DNA of 64,000 bases from Rotaria sordida (GCA_905250125.1 CAJNOL010000004.1:248001-312000), one strand, 5' to 3'. Counted from the stretch's first letter, positions 11,871-23,002 are shown. The notes: generated by a model from the sequence alone, not told the origin. Translations and numbers: made by a program.

Positions 11871-12859
11871 AAAATATTTCTGTTGTTTATAAATAAAAAT
11901 AATAAATTCTTTATAAGATATTTTTAATATATACGATTCATTTCAGGCAAAACTGGACATATTCATCTTTCATTTGACTTCGGTTTTTTTTACAAGAGTT
12001 ATTTTTTTGAGTAAATTCTTTTAGCATAGACATTGTCAAAGTGTTGGCTCTTTCAGCTGACTATTAATTACAAAGTGATTAGCAAATATCTTCCTAACCA
12101 TATTGGAAAAAAATTCGAAAACTTCAAGATAAATTCTTCAGCACGGGCTACATCTATGGTGAAATTTTCAACAAGAGTAGACTCCAAAATATTTACTCTT
12201 AAAAATTGGTTTTCGAGAGATCCTCTCAAGTATCGAAACAACACATTTTGCCTTACTATCATCTAGAGATTTTGAAGAAGGGTTTGTACCGTTTGGAATT
12301 AGTATGGAATTTCTCATTCAGTTATAGAAGCGTTCTTTTTCGTTTGTATATTCATATTTCGTCATGTTGCTAACGCTAGGTTTTTAACTAATAATTCCTT
12401 TAAACAAAGGTTTCCAGTACTGATTTTTTCAGAGCATCTAGAGTGACTTAACCAACATATAACTAAAGATGTACAGAGTAACTCTATCTTGCAAGGTAGG
12501 ATAAGGGTAAGTGTGTTACAGGGTAAGGCTTAGACAATTTTTCTTAGGCAGGACACAGGATACGAAAAAAAACTTAACCTGCACATCTCTACTGTAATAC
12601 TATTTATCATTTTTTAGAGTCTTCCAACTAGCGTATTATGAAGAAAGAGTGATATAAAAACTTTGTAGGATAAGGCAAAGGTAGTTGTTCTACAGAATAG
12701 GGTAGAGTAATGGTAGAGTTTTTGTGGGAATGGCATTGATTTGATCGAAAGAAAAAATGTCGAAAAAAGTTTATTTTGAAATGTTCGATCAGCGAGATGG
12801 AGATATTTTATTGCATGCACAAAAAAGTAAGAGATGCATAAATACACTAACAAGAAATA
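11871..12859. other. Intergenic, no gene seen
   Basis: AT-rich sequence between the membrane-protein gene and the composite transposon. Open frames on both strands at 12033-12266 overlap each other and look like chance. There are AATAAA-type signals just after 11870. Confidence 0.5.
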
Positions 12860-14990
12860 CCCATGTAAAAATAAAAAGGTATTTAACGAAATGATTCATA
12901 AAATTAACGCAAAAACAAATGCGTTAAAAGACAAATTAATGAAATTTCATGAAGAAAATTTCATGAACTTTCATTATATTCCGAAAACGCGTTAGATTTT
13001 TCATGCTTTTTCACGCGTGATTGTCGTTTTAACTGTAACTAACTCATTAAATGCCCTTAAACGTTGCATTGATTTTCACGCGTTAAGAAGTTTAACGATA
13101 TTTCTTGAATTTTTTTATTTTTAACCAATCTTACCATGTTAAATATCGTTAAACCTGGTATTTATTTTCATGTGTTAAATATATTAACGCGTTTTCATGG
13201 ATTTCTGTATTTTTCACGAAACTTAACTGATTGATTCTCATTAAATCTAGTGACTGTTTTCACGAGTGAAATATTTTAACAAGTTTTAATGAAAATTTTA
13301 ATTATTAACGAGCGTCATTTAATTATGCATTATTCAATCTACTAATCATTTTCACGCATACAATATTCATCATTTTTTATGCAACATATTTGTTTATGCA
13401 CATTATACAAAAATCATCTTGAAAGACTTATATTTACGAAATATCAAGTGTGTCTGTGAACTATATCAATCCAGATATCAAAAGCTTTTTATCAGATTAA
13501 GCAGAACTCTCCTTTAGAGAAATCTCAACGTTGTATTAATCACTAGCAAAACAACTTGAATTAATCCTAGACAAAAATAAACCCCGTTCATTTTTTCTTT
13601 AAAATTTACTATGGATTTTATATCTAAAGGAATGTAATTCTGTACTTCGTACATCATCATTTCTGCTCCACATGATAAAAAAAAGTTTGGCGAAATAATT
13701 GCTCCAGTTAAGGCCAAAAGTTACCTTAAAAGGCAAATTAATGAAGTTTTACGAAGAAATTTTCATGAATTTTTGTTAGATTTGGATAATTCGTTTTAAC
13801 ATGTTAGATTTTTCACATTTTTTCACGTGTGATTGTCATTTTAATGGTAACTAACTCATTATATATCGTTAAATGCTGCATTCGTTTTCACACGTGTGAT
13901 ATTTTAACTTTCTCACTCGAGCTACATGACACCTATATAAGTGTGTATTTGATATAAATTCCTCTTTTACGCTATGGAGTTGAGCTGAGTTAAGTTTTTC
14001 GCTTATAGAAATTAGATCTAATATGAAAAATATGACTGGTTTATCTCTGTTAAATATGTAAGCTGATATACTAAGTTAAAAGGAAGGGGATAATTAAATT
14101 ATATTAGTTCGTGTAATCTGTCTTTCCATAGTTCAAGCTAATGAATATATTACTCCTTAGAATTTTTCATACATTGTTATTCACCGCCAATAATGATGAC
14201 ATTTCTTCAATGATCAATATCTTGCTAAGTTTTACTCGTCTGAGAAGAAAAATCCAGCTAATCAATTCAATATTAGATGTACTTTCGAATAAGATGCTTA
14301 AGATAACATTATTATCACGAAAAATATTTCATAATTGAGAGCGAAACAAATCAAAGAGTACAATATTTTTTTTACTTTGTCGATATCCCAGATTTTAAAC
14401 AAGTAGTAGTCTCATCATTCCTGTCGACTATGAAATACATCTCTGGTACTTACAAGAATGCAAAATTGTAGCAAGTAAAGCCATAAATAGTTTCAGTTTC
14501 GAGATATCGACAAAATCGAAAAATATATTGTACTTCCTCGGTGGTTTTGCTACCTATTACGAAATATATATACTGATAACAATACTTTCTGAAGCATTTT
14601 ATCAGAAAGTATATCCAATATTGAATTGATTAGCTAGACATTTCTCTTCAGATGAGTGAAACTAAGCAAGATATTGATTATTGAAGGAAGTTCATCATAC
14701 TTGCTGTAAATAAGAATGTATGAAAAATTCTGAGGGATAACATGTTAATCAGCTTTCGTATTTAACGCGTTTTCACGCATTTCTCGATAAATTCACGTGT
14801 GAAGAATTATTAAAAATTTACTGATCTAACGAAAAAAAGATCGTTAGAATTCGAAAACACGTTAATTTTGCGCACTTTTAACACGTTTTCATGATCAAAA
14901 TTGTAACATTTTTAATCGTTAAATCGTTAAATTTTTAACGAATTTTCACGTCACAACGTTTTGTTAAATTAGCAAAAATTTTTACATGGG
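12860..14990. mobile_element. 2.1-kb composite non-autonomous DNA transposon
   Basis: The ends are a 13-bp terminal inverted repeat, CCCATGTAAAAAT at 12860-12872 and its complement at 14978-14990, flanked on both sides by ATA (12857-12859 and 14991-14993), a possible 3-bp target duplication. Just inside both ends lie arrays rich in TTAACG and TTTTCACGCGT motifs (12880-13340 and 14755-14980). A roughly 180-bp direct repeat of this material recurs at 13727-13910 (TTCACGTGTGATTGTC, GTAACTAACTCATTA). A second palindrome occupies 14148-14735. No transposase frame is present. The 3-bp A/T-only duplication would suit PIF/Harbinger-type elements, but that class call is tentative. Confidence 0.7.
14148..14735. 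repeat. Foldback nested in the composite transposon
   Basis: Arms 14148-14400 and 14495-14735 are diverged reverse complements, for example GAATTTTTCATACATT with AATGTATGAAAAATTC and CTAATCAATTCAATATT with AATATTGAATTGATTAG. About 95 bp separate them. It sits between subterminal repeat blocks of the larger element, so it is either its original core or a nested insertion. Confidence 0.7.
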
Positions 14991-15388
14991 ATAATAGAGT
15001 ATGGATATGGTTGAAAAGCCGATTCGCATTTCACACCAATGCTCACTCACCCACACTCACACCCCGAATGATTTTGTCTATAATATTCTATATAAAAAGA
15101 AAACGTCATTTTTATTTATTGAATCTTCTTTTGATATCAATCAATATTGAATAAAAAACAGATAAAAAGTACAATAGTCATGACATCTCCTACGATCAAT
15201 TATTTTTGTGTTGGCGTTGGTGAGATATAGCATTATATTGAAAAAAAACATGTCTTATTGTTTTAAAGGTCGGATTAATTTTTGTTTTCTTCATCTAGTT
15301 AATCGTTTCGTTAACAGTAAGTGTATATATATATAAGAAAAAGAAAATAAGTAAATGCCAGTTAAGATCAGTTTATTCTTATACAACA
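14991..15388. promoter_or_regulatory. Upstream region of the hevein-domain gene
   Basis: About 400 bases with no reading frame. It contains an AT-alternating GTATATATATATAAG tract at 15321-15335, some 55-65 bases before the start codon, which could act as a TATA-type core promoter. This is a position-based guess. Confidence 0.25.
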
Positions 15389-16282
15389 ATGATCGGTTTA
15401 ATTCTTATTTTTTCTATTGTTTCATTTGTCGAACCAATAGCTTTAAATATTACAGGAACAAGTTTGTTAATTAATAAAATTTTACTTATTATTATAATTA
15501 TTGAAAATTTAGGTAATCGACAATGTTGTGGAACATGTTTTATATATGGTTGTCCAGCTGGTCAATGTTGTTCACAATATGGATAGTAAAGAATTTTAAA
15601 AACATCTTTCTTTACTTTATATAAGATTGTTTTAATATATTTAGTTGTGGTGCAACACCTGAACATTGTCAAGGAGCAATAACACAAGGCGATTGTAAAA
15701 CAAACGGATGTCCTAATGGATTATGTTGTTCAAGATTTGGTTTTTGTGGAAATACACCTGAACATTGTGATAATGCACCATTAAGTAATGGAAATTGTCA
15801 AACTGAAGGTTGTCCACCGGGACAATGTTGTAGTGCTCATGGATTGTGAGAGGAAAAAAAAATTCAATATCATATAGATGATTTATATTTATTATTTTAT
15901 ATGATAGTTGTGGAACGACACCTGAACATTGTGGTAATATTGATCCAACAGTTGGTCAAGGAAATTGTAAACAAACAGGATGTGCACCTGGTCTTTGTTG
16001 TTCAAAATTTGGATTGTATGTACAAAATTCTTTGTTAAATACGAATAATAATAATAAAAAATTGTATTGTATTTTTTTTAATAGTTGTGGTCGAACAACA
16101 GAACATTGCTTTGGAACATCATTAACGCATGTACCAGGTAAAATATATCTAATTATTTTTTGTCTTAAATATACATAGTCTCATTCTGTTTATGATCAAA
16201 TGTTGGTTCGGTAGGATGTCCAAGTTGTACTAATAGTGGAACTACTAATTGTGGTACAGGTGGATGTGCTGGCAAAAAATAA
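15389..16282 (+). CDS. Secreted protein with four hevein-type chitin-binding domains
   Basis: Five exons (15389-15585, 15645-15845, 15908-16015, 16085-16137, 16215-16282) join in frame to 208 residues. A signal peptide (MIGLILIFSIVSFVEPIA) is followed by four chitin-binding type 1 (PF00187-like) repeats with the pattern GC..G.CCS..G[FY]CG.T.EHC, the aromatic and Ser residues of the chitin pocket being retained. A short Cys/Gly-rich tail ends CAGKK. Domain 1 lacks its first cysteine spacing (starts CCGTC). Introns 1-3 all interrupt the same codon, the aromatic just before CG, in phase 2, in domains 1, 3 and 4; the equivalent site in domain 2 has none. That points to growth by domain duplication with one intron lost. 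Hevein domains are typical of plants and fungi and uncommon in animals. Extracellular chitin binding (cuticle, egg shell or antifungal defence) is inferred. Confidence 0.88.
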
Positions 16283-16790
16283 TTGTTTTTCCTTTTTTCT
16301 TTTCTTTTCTGTTTTGTATGCTTTTAAATTTTAAATAAATATTCTAAAGAGAACTTTTCCTTTTTGTGAAAGAGATAAAATATATTAATAAATAGATTGG
16401 AAATTGAATTATTATATATTTGCAACAATAGAAAAACAAGTTTTCATTTGAATATGATAAAAAATTATTACAGGTGATCAAATAAATAGGAACTTATGTT
16501 ATTCTATACTTCTGGATGAAATGATTAATCGAGCACAAACGCTATACTTGATCTGAATATATACAGAGTAATCTTATCATATGCATATCAACTCAGCTTC
16601 GAACGCAAAAAAAAATGTTAACCTATATGTGCCGACGTCACACCCATATCAGTGTCAATATTGAGAGTAAAAAAAAAAGAAAAATCTTTTCTTCTTTGAT
16701 TTCTATCAAACACGTACAACAGATACCCGTTTTCTATTCTTGCATTAGTTGTTTTTCATTTTCAACACGTCATCAAAAAAAAAAGGAAAT
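16283..16790. other. Intergenic, no gene seen
   Basis: About 500 bases holding the 3' UTR of the hevein gene (AAATAAAT near 16335) and the 5' flank of the DUF1304 gene. No repeat or RNA gene was recognised. Confidence 0.5.
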
Positions 16791-17333
16791 ATGGCAATCA
16801 ATCCTCATATTTCTGGTTTAGCTATAACAGGTTATGTTTTCTGTGGAATTCTTGCTGCAATACATATTTATATATTTATATTGGAAGCCATACTTTGGAA
16901 AAAACGAGCAGCTGAAGTTTTTCGATTACCACAATCAACTGTTGACGCTGGCGCTAGTTTAGCCGCCAATCAAGGTTTTTATAATCTTCTACTTGCTGTT
17001 GGTCTTATTTGGGGACTAGCAGAATTAAATCCTGATCGAATGTTATTTTTTTCGGCAGCTATATTTACAGCTGGTATATTTGGTGCAATAACAGCATCAC
17101 CTCGTATTTTATTTGTACAAGTTATACCAGGTTTACTTGCGTTTATTTTTATTGCTTTTGGTTTTTTTCCAACAAACGTTTGGTCGTATTGGAAACATCC
17201 ATTATATTTATTACTTATTTTAATTGGTGCTGGTCTTGTAACAGCTATTTTAAGTTTTATAATAGAAAACGTTTTTCTAAAAACTATTTCAAAAACATCT
17301 CCACCACAAATATCACCTAATGACTATTTGTAA
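16791..17333 (+). CDS. DUF1304-family integral membrane protein, intronless
   Basis: One uninterrupted exon of 180 residues. ATG 16791 (MAINPH) is preferred to the in-frame ATG at 16749 because similarity to the family begins just after it. The first 125 residues fit DUF1304 (PF06993), a mostly bacterial family: helix 1 with HIYIFILEAILW, then VDAGASLAANQGFYNLLLAVGL, a third helix with GIFGAITASPRILFVQVIPG, and a fourth. The protein then continues with an extra helix (about residues 137-160) and a polar tail, making it longer than the roughly 120-residue bacterial proteins. Every confidently modelled multi-residue neighbour has introns and this gene has none, which together with the family distribution suggests acquisition from bacteria or fungi. 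The biochemical function of DUF1304 is unknown. Confidence 0.83.
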   Translation: MAINPHISGLAITGYVFCGILAAIHIYIFILEAILWKKRAAEVFRLPQSTVDAGASLAANQGFYNLLLAVGLIWGLAELNPDRMLFFSAAIFTAGIFGAITASPRILFVQVIPGLLAFIFIAFGFFPTNVWSYWKHPLYLLLILIGAGLVTAILSFIIENVFLKTISKTSPPQISPNDYL

Positions 17334-17771
17334 TTTTAGATGAATGTTTTATCTTGCCGATTCGTATCTTTTTTTTGTTTAACAATGACAAAAATAATAA
17401 TAAAAAGAAAAAGAAAATTTCTCGAAAAAATATGATATATTTATTGAATTTATTGCCAAATCATAGCTGAATATATTGACTGACGATATCAAACTTCTCA
17501 TAGATATTTCATTATATTCAATTTTTGATTTTTATTTGAATTCAAATTTATCACAAACAGAATTAATACAAAAGAAAAAAGTGAAGGTAATGTAACACAT
17601 ATTTTAAGTGATATTCATATATAGGCTTGTTTTCGTTTTGATATGAACAAAACAGAACATTAATAAAAGCAAAAATAATATATACAATGTGTATAACATG
17701 AAACAAAAAAAAAACATGTGTGTCAATTGAATAAATTTTGTTATACACTAATGTTTGTTTGTCATATTTGT
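17334..17771. other. Convergent intergenic region
   Basis: About 440 bases between two genes that point towards each other. It holds both 3' UTRs, with AATAAT/AATAAA-like signals on each strand. No other feature was seen. Confidence 0.5.
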
Positions 17772-18201
17772 TTATTTGCCCAAATTGGCTCCACTTGGTC
17801 CATGTCCACCTGTACCTACAGAATGACCCCCTTGAGCATTTTCATGTCCTAATTGTTTGCCTCGTGCAACAGGATCAGGATTCATGCCTGGATGTAATTG
17901 TTCTTCACTGAATTGAGACGGATCTGATACATTTTTTCCACCTACAGGTTGATTACTGCCTATAAACATAAATGTATACAACAATTCAAAAAACTATTAA
18001 TTTAAATTCATCAAACTACATACAACCACCGCTGCTGGTACCATGTCCACCTGTGCCTACACACTGACCGCCTTGAGCATTTTCATGACCGAGTTGTTTG
18101 CCTCTTTCAGCTGGATCAGGTGCCATGCCTGGATGAGATGAATCTTCTGGTCGTTTATCATCAGCTTGTTTATTTCCAGCTTGTTTTGGTCCTTCTGACA
18201 T
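17772..18201 (-). CDS. Small hydrophilic Gly-rich protein with two tandem repeats (hydrophilin-like)
   Basis: Two exons (18201-18024, 17959-17772) encode 121 residues with no hydrophobic segment. The protein is two copies of one module, HPGMxPDPxxRGKQLGHENAQG followed by Gxx VGTGGHG, at about residues 22-55 and 82-114, joined by a linker with a single CSNQPVGG stretch. The lone intron lies between the modules, so each exon encodes one copy. Composition (Gly, Gln, Asn, His, Asp, Lys; few large hydrophobics) is that of hydrophilins, a group that includes LEA proteins that protect cells during drying. It is not a recognisable member of LEA groups 1-4, although GKQLGHENAQGG loosely recalls the group 1 motif. 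A cytosolic protective role in desiccation is a hypothesis based on composition. Confidence 0.75.
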
Positions 18202-19198
18202 GTTGATAATATTTAAGAAATTGTAAATAGTAAGAATAAGTATGTAGTTGTAGTAAAAGTAACAAAAGAAGAATGAAACCTGACAGAGAGAAACGTTACT
18301 ATTTATAGGAATGATTCTTTCTTTCTTTCTATAATGATTGTTCGAGAGAAGAATGTGAATATTGTGTGTACTTCTTCACCTTTACTTCTCTTATCGTGAG
18401 TTCCTTTGGAAAAGAAAAAACGTAAAAAATTCTTCATTGGTTGAATGAGAAAAATGAGGTACAACCGATAAGAATAACTGAGCAACGCAATAGTATATGT
18501 CCGTTTTAATGTGATATGTACATTATAGAATAAGAACAAATAGAAAAGTTTCTTTTTTTTTCTCTGATTTCACTATGGTAACGAACAATAATATAAAGAA
18601 TAGTGCGTTTTTTTCTTTTCTTAGCCTTTGTGTAAAAAAGAAAGCAAAAAGTATAAAGTAGTGTGTGTTACAACAATCATAAGTGCATTGAGTTGATTCA
18701 ACAAGTTTGATTTTTTTTGTTTATATATAATACAAAATTTCAAGTCGTAATTGTTGATAAATTGTATTGATTTTATGACAAATGATTCATTTCCAGAATA
18801 CAAGAATCGAATAGATATAAAATTTGAATCCTAATTTTTTATTATTTTGTATATATGAAACGTATTTATCTTAGAATAACTAAATAGAGAATAAAAACAT
18901 CATCTTGTTTTCTCAACGAATATTAACGCTTAAGATATATCATGTAACATATAAAAAACAATAAACAAGTCTCAAATTTTCTAAGTGTGATGTTGCGTAT
19001 AAGAAAACTTTATAAATAATTGACATAGTACGAACACATATCAAACATCTTTTTTCCAACGATCAATAACAAGAGTTATCTAGTAAAATTTAAACAATGC
19101 AGAATCTCATGCAGATTAACTTCTACATTGTGAACATAGATTTATACTAAATATAATGAAGAATTGTTAATGTTATTTAGACTGGAATATACATTTTT
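18202..19198. other. Intergenic, no gene seen
   Basis: About 1 kb upstream of the hydrophilic-protein gene, ending at the hAT-type element. AT-rich, with only short overlapping frames. The 5' part presumably holds the gene's promoter; no clear core element was picked out. Confidence 0.5.
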
Positions 19199-19206
19199 TT
19201 TTCAAT

Positions 19207-19948
19207 CAGGGACGGCGCGAAAAGGTCGGAGTAGGGGGAGTCAGTTCTAAAATCGGAGAAAGTCAAAAATTGTTTTCCAAACTAAAGTTTTCTCTGAATG
19301 AGAGAAAATTGTATAATATATTTTTCCAAAATCGAATAAAATCGCTCAAAACTATTCTCGAAACTTGAATTCTCTTTTAATTTAGAAAAAATTTCTAACG
19401 AATTTCTCCAAAATGGGAAAAGATTGCCTAATAATTTTCTCCGTAACTGAATTTTTTTGCTGTCAGAGAAATACATTAAAAAATTTTCTATAAATTCGGA
19501 CAAAATTCAAGTTTGGAGAACGTTTTTACGCAATTTTCTCCTACATTGTAGAAGTGCATTTAACAATTTTCTTCGATTTTGGATAAATTTTTTTAATATA
19601 TGCCTTCAAAATCGGACAAAATTCAAGTTTGGAGAATGTTTTTAGACAATTTTCTCTGATTTCCGAGAAATATTTTGATCAACTTTCTCCAAAATTGGAT
19701 TTTCTCCGATTTTGGAGAAAGTTATTAAACAGTTTTCTCCAGTTCTTGAAAAATTTTTATAATATACTTCTTCAAAATCAGAGAAAAGTGCTTAAAAGTG
19801 TTCTCCAAAATCGGAGAAAGTTGCTTAGTAGATTTCTCAAATTCGGAGAAAATTGATCCCCAAAACTTCCAAATTCGGAGAAAGTCCCAACCAAAATTTT
19901 CTGAGGCAGAGAGGGGGTAACTCCTCCCCCCCGGTCGCGTTGTCCCTG
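19207..19948. mobile_element. hAT-type non-autonomous transposon built of TTCTCC/GGAGAA repeats
   Basis: The element begins CAGGGACGGCGCG and ends CGCGTTGTCCCTG, so the outer 7 bp are a perfect and the next several an imperfect terminal inverted repeat. It is flanked by a perfect 8-bp direct repeat TTTTCAAT (19199-19206 and 19949-19956). CAGGG ends and 8-bp duplications are the signature of the hAT superfamily. The interior has no coding capacity. It consists of about twenty variants of a palindromic unit, TTCTCCGATTTTGGAGAAA, spaced 25-45 bp in both orientations, and is flanked by G-rich and C-rich blocks next to each end. Mobilisation would need a hAT transposase supplied elsewhere. Confidence 0.88.
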
Positions 19949-20111
19949 TTTTCAATCTTTTGATTTAAAAACATTTAATATTAATCAAATGTCTAAAAAA
20001 AGCGCATAATATTTTTTTTTCTATTTTCAATTAAAATACCGAATATAAAATTCCTTTTTTTTTTCAACGATGAACAAAACGACTATTAATACTCTCATCG
20101 ATGTTTAATTC

Positions 20112-20405
20112 ATGTTGAACATAAATAATATATTTGATTTATATCAAATTATATACAATACATCAATTAATAATCAGAAAATATCTAAACGCAATATTTC
20201 TTCTCATGAAATAGTGATTATTATTTTTTTTAGTTTAATTTGTTTAATGATTTTTATATGTATTATAAAAGCATTTATACGACGACGACGACGAAAGCAT
20301 AAAAAACAAAATGAATCACATTCTATCAGAAAACCAATATCAAATATAATTCCAGTAGGAAAAAATATAGTAGAAATATTAAGTCAATCGGATTCTATTC
20401 AATAA
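20112..20405 (+). CDS. Putative 97-residue single-pass membrane protein
   Basis: A single exon with a polar N-terminus, one strong helix at about residues 34-54 (EIVIIIFFSLICLMIFICII), an arginine-rich stop-transfer (RRRRRKHKK), and a polar C-terminus ending SQSDSIQ. The order of an outside-facing N-terminus with two Asn-X-Thr/Ser sites (NTS, NIS), one helix and a basic cytosolic tail is like that of small channel-modulating subunits, but no family motif is recognisable. It may equally be one exon of a larger gene or a chance frame. It ends 67 bases before tRNA-Val. Confidence 0.4.
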   Translation: MLNINNIFDLYQIIYNTSINNQKISKRNISSHEIVIIIFFSLICLMIFICIIKAFIRRRRRKHKKQNESHSIRKPISNIIPVGKNIVEILSQSDSIQ

Positions 20406-20472
20406 TATGAATAAATATCATAATGCTGTTTTTAACTCTTTATATAGACAAAAATAAGATATAGAAATCAGT

Positions 20473-20545
20473 GTTCTGTTGGTGTAGCGGTTATCACATC
20501 TGCTTAACACGCAGAAGGTCGCAGGTTCGACACCTGCACAGAACA
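20473..20545 (+). tRNA. tRNA-Val (AAC anticodon)
   Basis: A 73-nt cloverleaf: acceptor stem GTTCTGT pairs perfectly with ACAGAAC and is followed by discriminator A. Anticodon stem TCTGC/GCAGA encloses loop TTAACAC, anticodon AAC at its centre. T-arm GCAGG-TTCGACA-CCTGC is perfect. Internal A-box (TGTAGCGGTTA) and B-box (GGTTCGACACC) are present. A run of T residues follows at 20550-20558, a normal polymerase III terminator. No intron. Confidence 0.97.
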
Positions 20546-22384
20546 TCTTCTTTTTTTTCTCGTTCTTCTTGTTTTTTTTCTTTTTTCTGTTCTATCCAGT
20601 CATGGCAGACAATAATGTTGTTGTTCGCTGCTGTAGAATATTTTTAATTTATTCTTTTTAAAAAAGCAAAATGAAACATTTTTGAAAGAAAAAAAAAATA
20701 ACGAAAAATTATTATAAAATATAAACAATTATTTAATGAAAATTTGAAATAAAAAATAAGAAAAATTTAAAAATATTTTTTATTTATTTTCATAAATATT
20801 TAATAATAAAATCTACCTCGATAAAAAAAAAAATATGTAGGTATAATAACTAAAAATATCTCTTTCAATTATATAGCATGTTTCTTTTTCTTTGATGAAA
20901 AAACTTTTCATCAATATTCTTAACGGTAATAAATAATTGCTAGTAACTGGTTATTAAATTTTTTCATCTCATCGATATCTTTTATCAACGGTTATGTTTA
21001 ATTAAGACTTAAAGGCAAATCTGTTTCCTTTATGAAAAGAAATCATGTTATTCTTTTAAACAATTTTGAATATCTTATAACGCAAGTTTCTTAGTATAAC
21101 ATGCCATTTATGCTATGTAGAAATGAAAAACAATAAGTATATTTTGTTTTTATGTTCTCAAGGGATTTGTGTGACATATTAAACTGTCTGAACTTAGGTT
21201 TAAGACAGACTATTTTCATTTCAATAATGATATTGTCTACAACACGAACACATTTAATATACTTGAGACATTTTATGCACAGAGTAATTATTAAAAATTA
21301 TAAAGAATTTAATATTTTCTACTCACGCATCGGTATATACTTTGAATAAATTAAGAAATAGATCTAGATAGTTTTAAACTTATAAATTGTACAGGTAAAA
21401 AGTGATTGTTATTTTCTATTCCAACTAAGAATTTAGATAGTAAGTGGTCATCTATTACTTTGAAAATTTTTTTCAATTTGTCTTAGTAAAGTAATCAGAA
21501 AATCGTGAATAGTAGGGCGCAGTATACAAAGTTTTTTGAAAAAGTTCATCCGAAATAGTGTAAATGATGACAATCATTAGGTTTTTCTTTTTTAGGTAGT
21601 AGAATAAAGATCACCGGTGAAAAGCCTGATCCACTCTTGGTTACGCCACTAGTTTGTAACAAGAAATTCGAGTAAAAATTGGCTTCATTTAAACTCGAAT
21701 GAGCTTCGAAAATCATATTCTTTTCATATATGATCTTTCGCTTCTCTTTACCCACATCTTATATTTGCCACTTTCTATTTAATACATCGAACAATTTCGA
21801 ACTATGGCACTTTTATATTAACAATAAATTACTTTTTCTTTTTGCATGAATATATATACATATCTAATTTATGCAATGAAAGTCAGTAAGAGTATAAGCA
21901 TAAAAGGTACGAATAGATTCTTCTATTGTTTATAATAATTTTATCTTAAAAACAAAAGTATTTGCATCTTCATATTTTGTTTTTCTTCAATAATTATTTA
22001 TTAATTTATATCAAAAAACAAAAAAAGAAGTTTTTTTTTTCTCGTTTACTTTCATGCCATTCTTGATTATGAACCAATTTTTTTCTTATTATCTCTTTAA
22101 GAGAGAAAAAAATTATATTAAATATTGATGCTCTCGTTTTTAAATTTACAATGTAAGTTACTTTTCATATTATTTTTCTATATTTATTAAATGTGTATTG
22201 CCTTAGGGATAACTATATAATCAGAGTAATTTTCACGTCTTCTATCTTATGTTTATAAAAATACCACTTAAGATGAAAGTAAGAACGAGATTTTGTGTTT
22301 TTCTTTTCTTTTTTTTTCCACATCCGATAATGTCAACATTATTAATGATGTAAGAATGTAGTTAGAATCGTGCGTACATATACC
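20546..22384. other. Intergenic, no gene seen
   Basis: About 1.8 kb of AT-rich DNA between tRNA-Val and the first foldback. Short frames on both strands are not protein-like. No tandem array or structured RNA was recognised. Confidence 0.5.
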
Positions 22385-23002
22385 ACGATTGCCAAAATTA
22401 TTCGACGAGTTCATTTTTTTTCATTGTCGTCAATGTTAATTAGAATCCAATTAGTGATTCACGTATAGAATTTTTGTTTTTGAAGATGAAAATGATTGCT
22501 ACTTATTCAAGGACAGGTTCTTTGAAAAATTAAGTTTTGCATCTACCGGATTTCTGCTTGCATTATCCAGGATGATAGAATAAAAAACTCTCTACAAAAT
22601 GAAACATCTTCCAGCACTCTACGATGTTTTTTTTTTTAACCGAGATACATTAACCTGATGTAAAGCACCAAAATGATGTTTCTATACGAAATAGTAGAAA
22701 AAACGACCCTTTTGTGCCTTCTGTAAGATTAATGTATCTCGGTGAAAAATAAAAAGCGTGGTAGAGAACTAGAAGACATTTTATCTTATAGAAAATGTTT
22801 TGCTCTATCATTCTGGTAGGCCAAACAAAATTCTAGTAGATGAAAAACTTGAATTTTGGTTTTTCAGAAATCCTATTTTTGGAAAACTAGTCATGATTTT
22901 CATCTTTGAAAATAAAACTCTCTACATAAATCACTAATTGGATTCTGATTAACATTGATAATAGTGAAAAACAATCCTCGTCGAATAATTTTGGCAGTCA
23001 CT
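22385..23002. mobile_element. Long-arm foldback element
   Basis: Arms 22385-22668 and 22716-23002 are diverged reverse complements separated by under 50 bp. Landmarks include GCCAAAATTATTCGACGA with TCGTCGAATAATTTTGGC, AATCCAATTAGTGATT with AATCACTAATTGGATT, and CCGAGATACATTAA with TTAATGTATCTCGG at the centre. No coding capacity. The outer arm resembles window bases 1-60, so the family is present at least twice here. Confidence 0.82.

Noticed and set aside
12033..12266. Overlapping frames on both strands
   Set aside because: Each is the antisense shadow of the other, with no domain, splice sites or signal features.
15586..15644. Stop in the hevein frame after domain 1, suggesting a 65-residue protein
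   Set aside because: GTAAAG..TTTAG is a normal intron, and splicing completes the YCG core of the domain.
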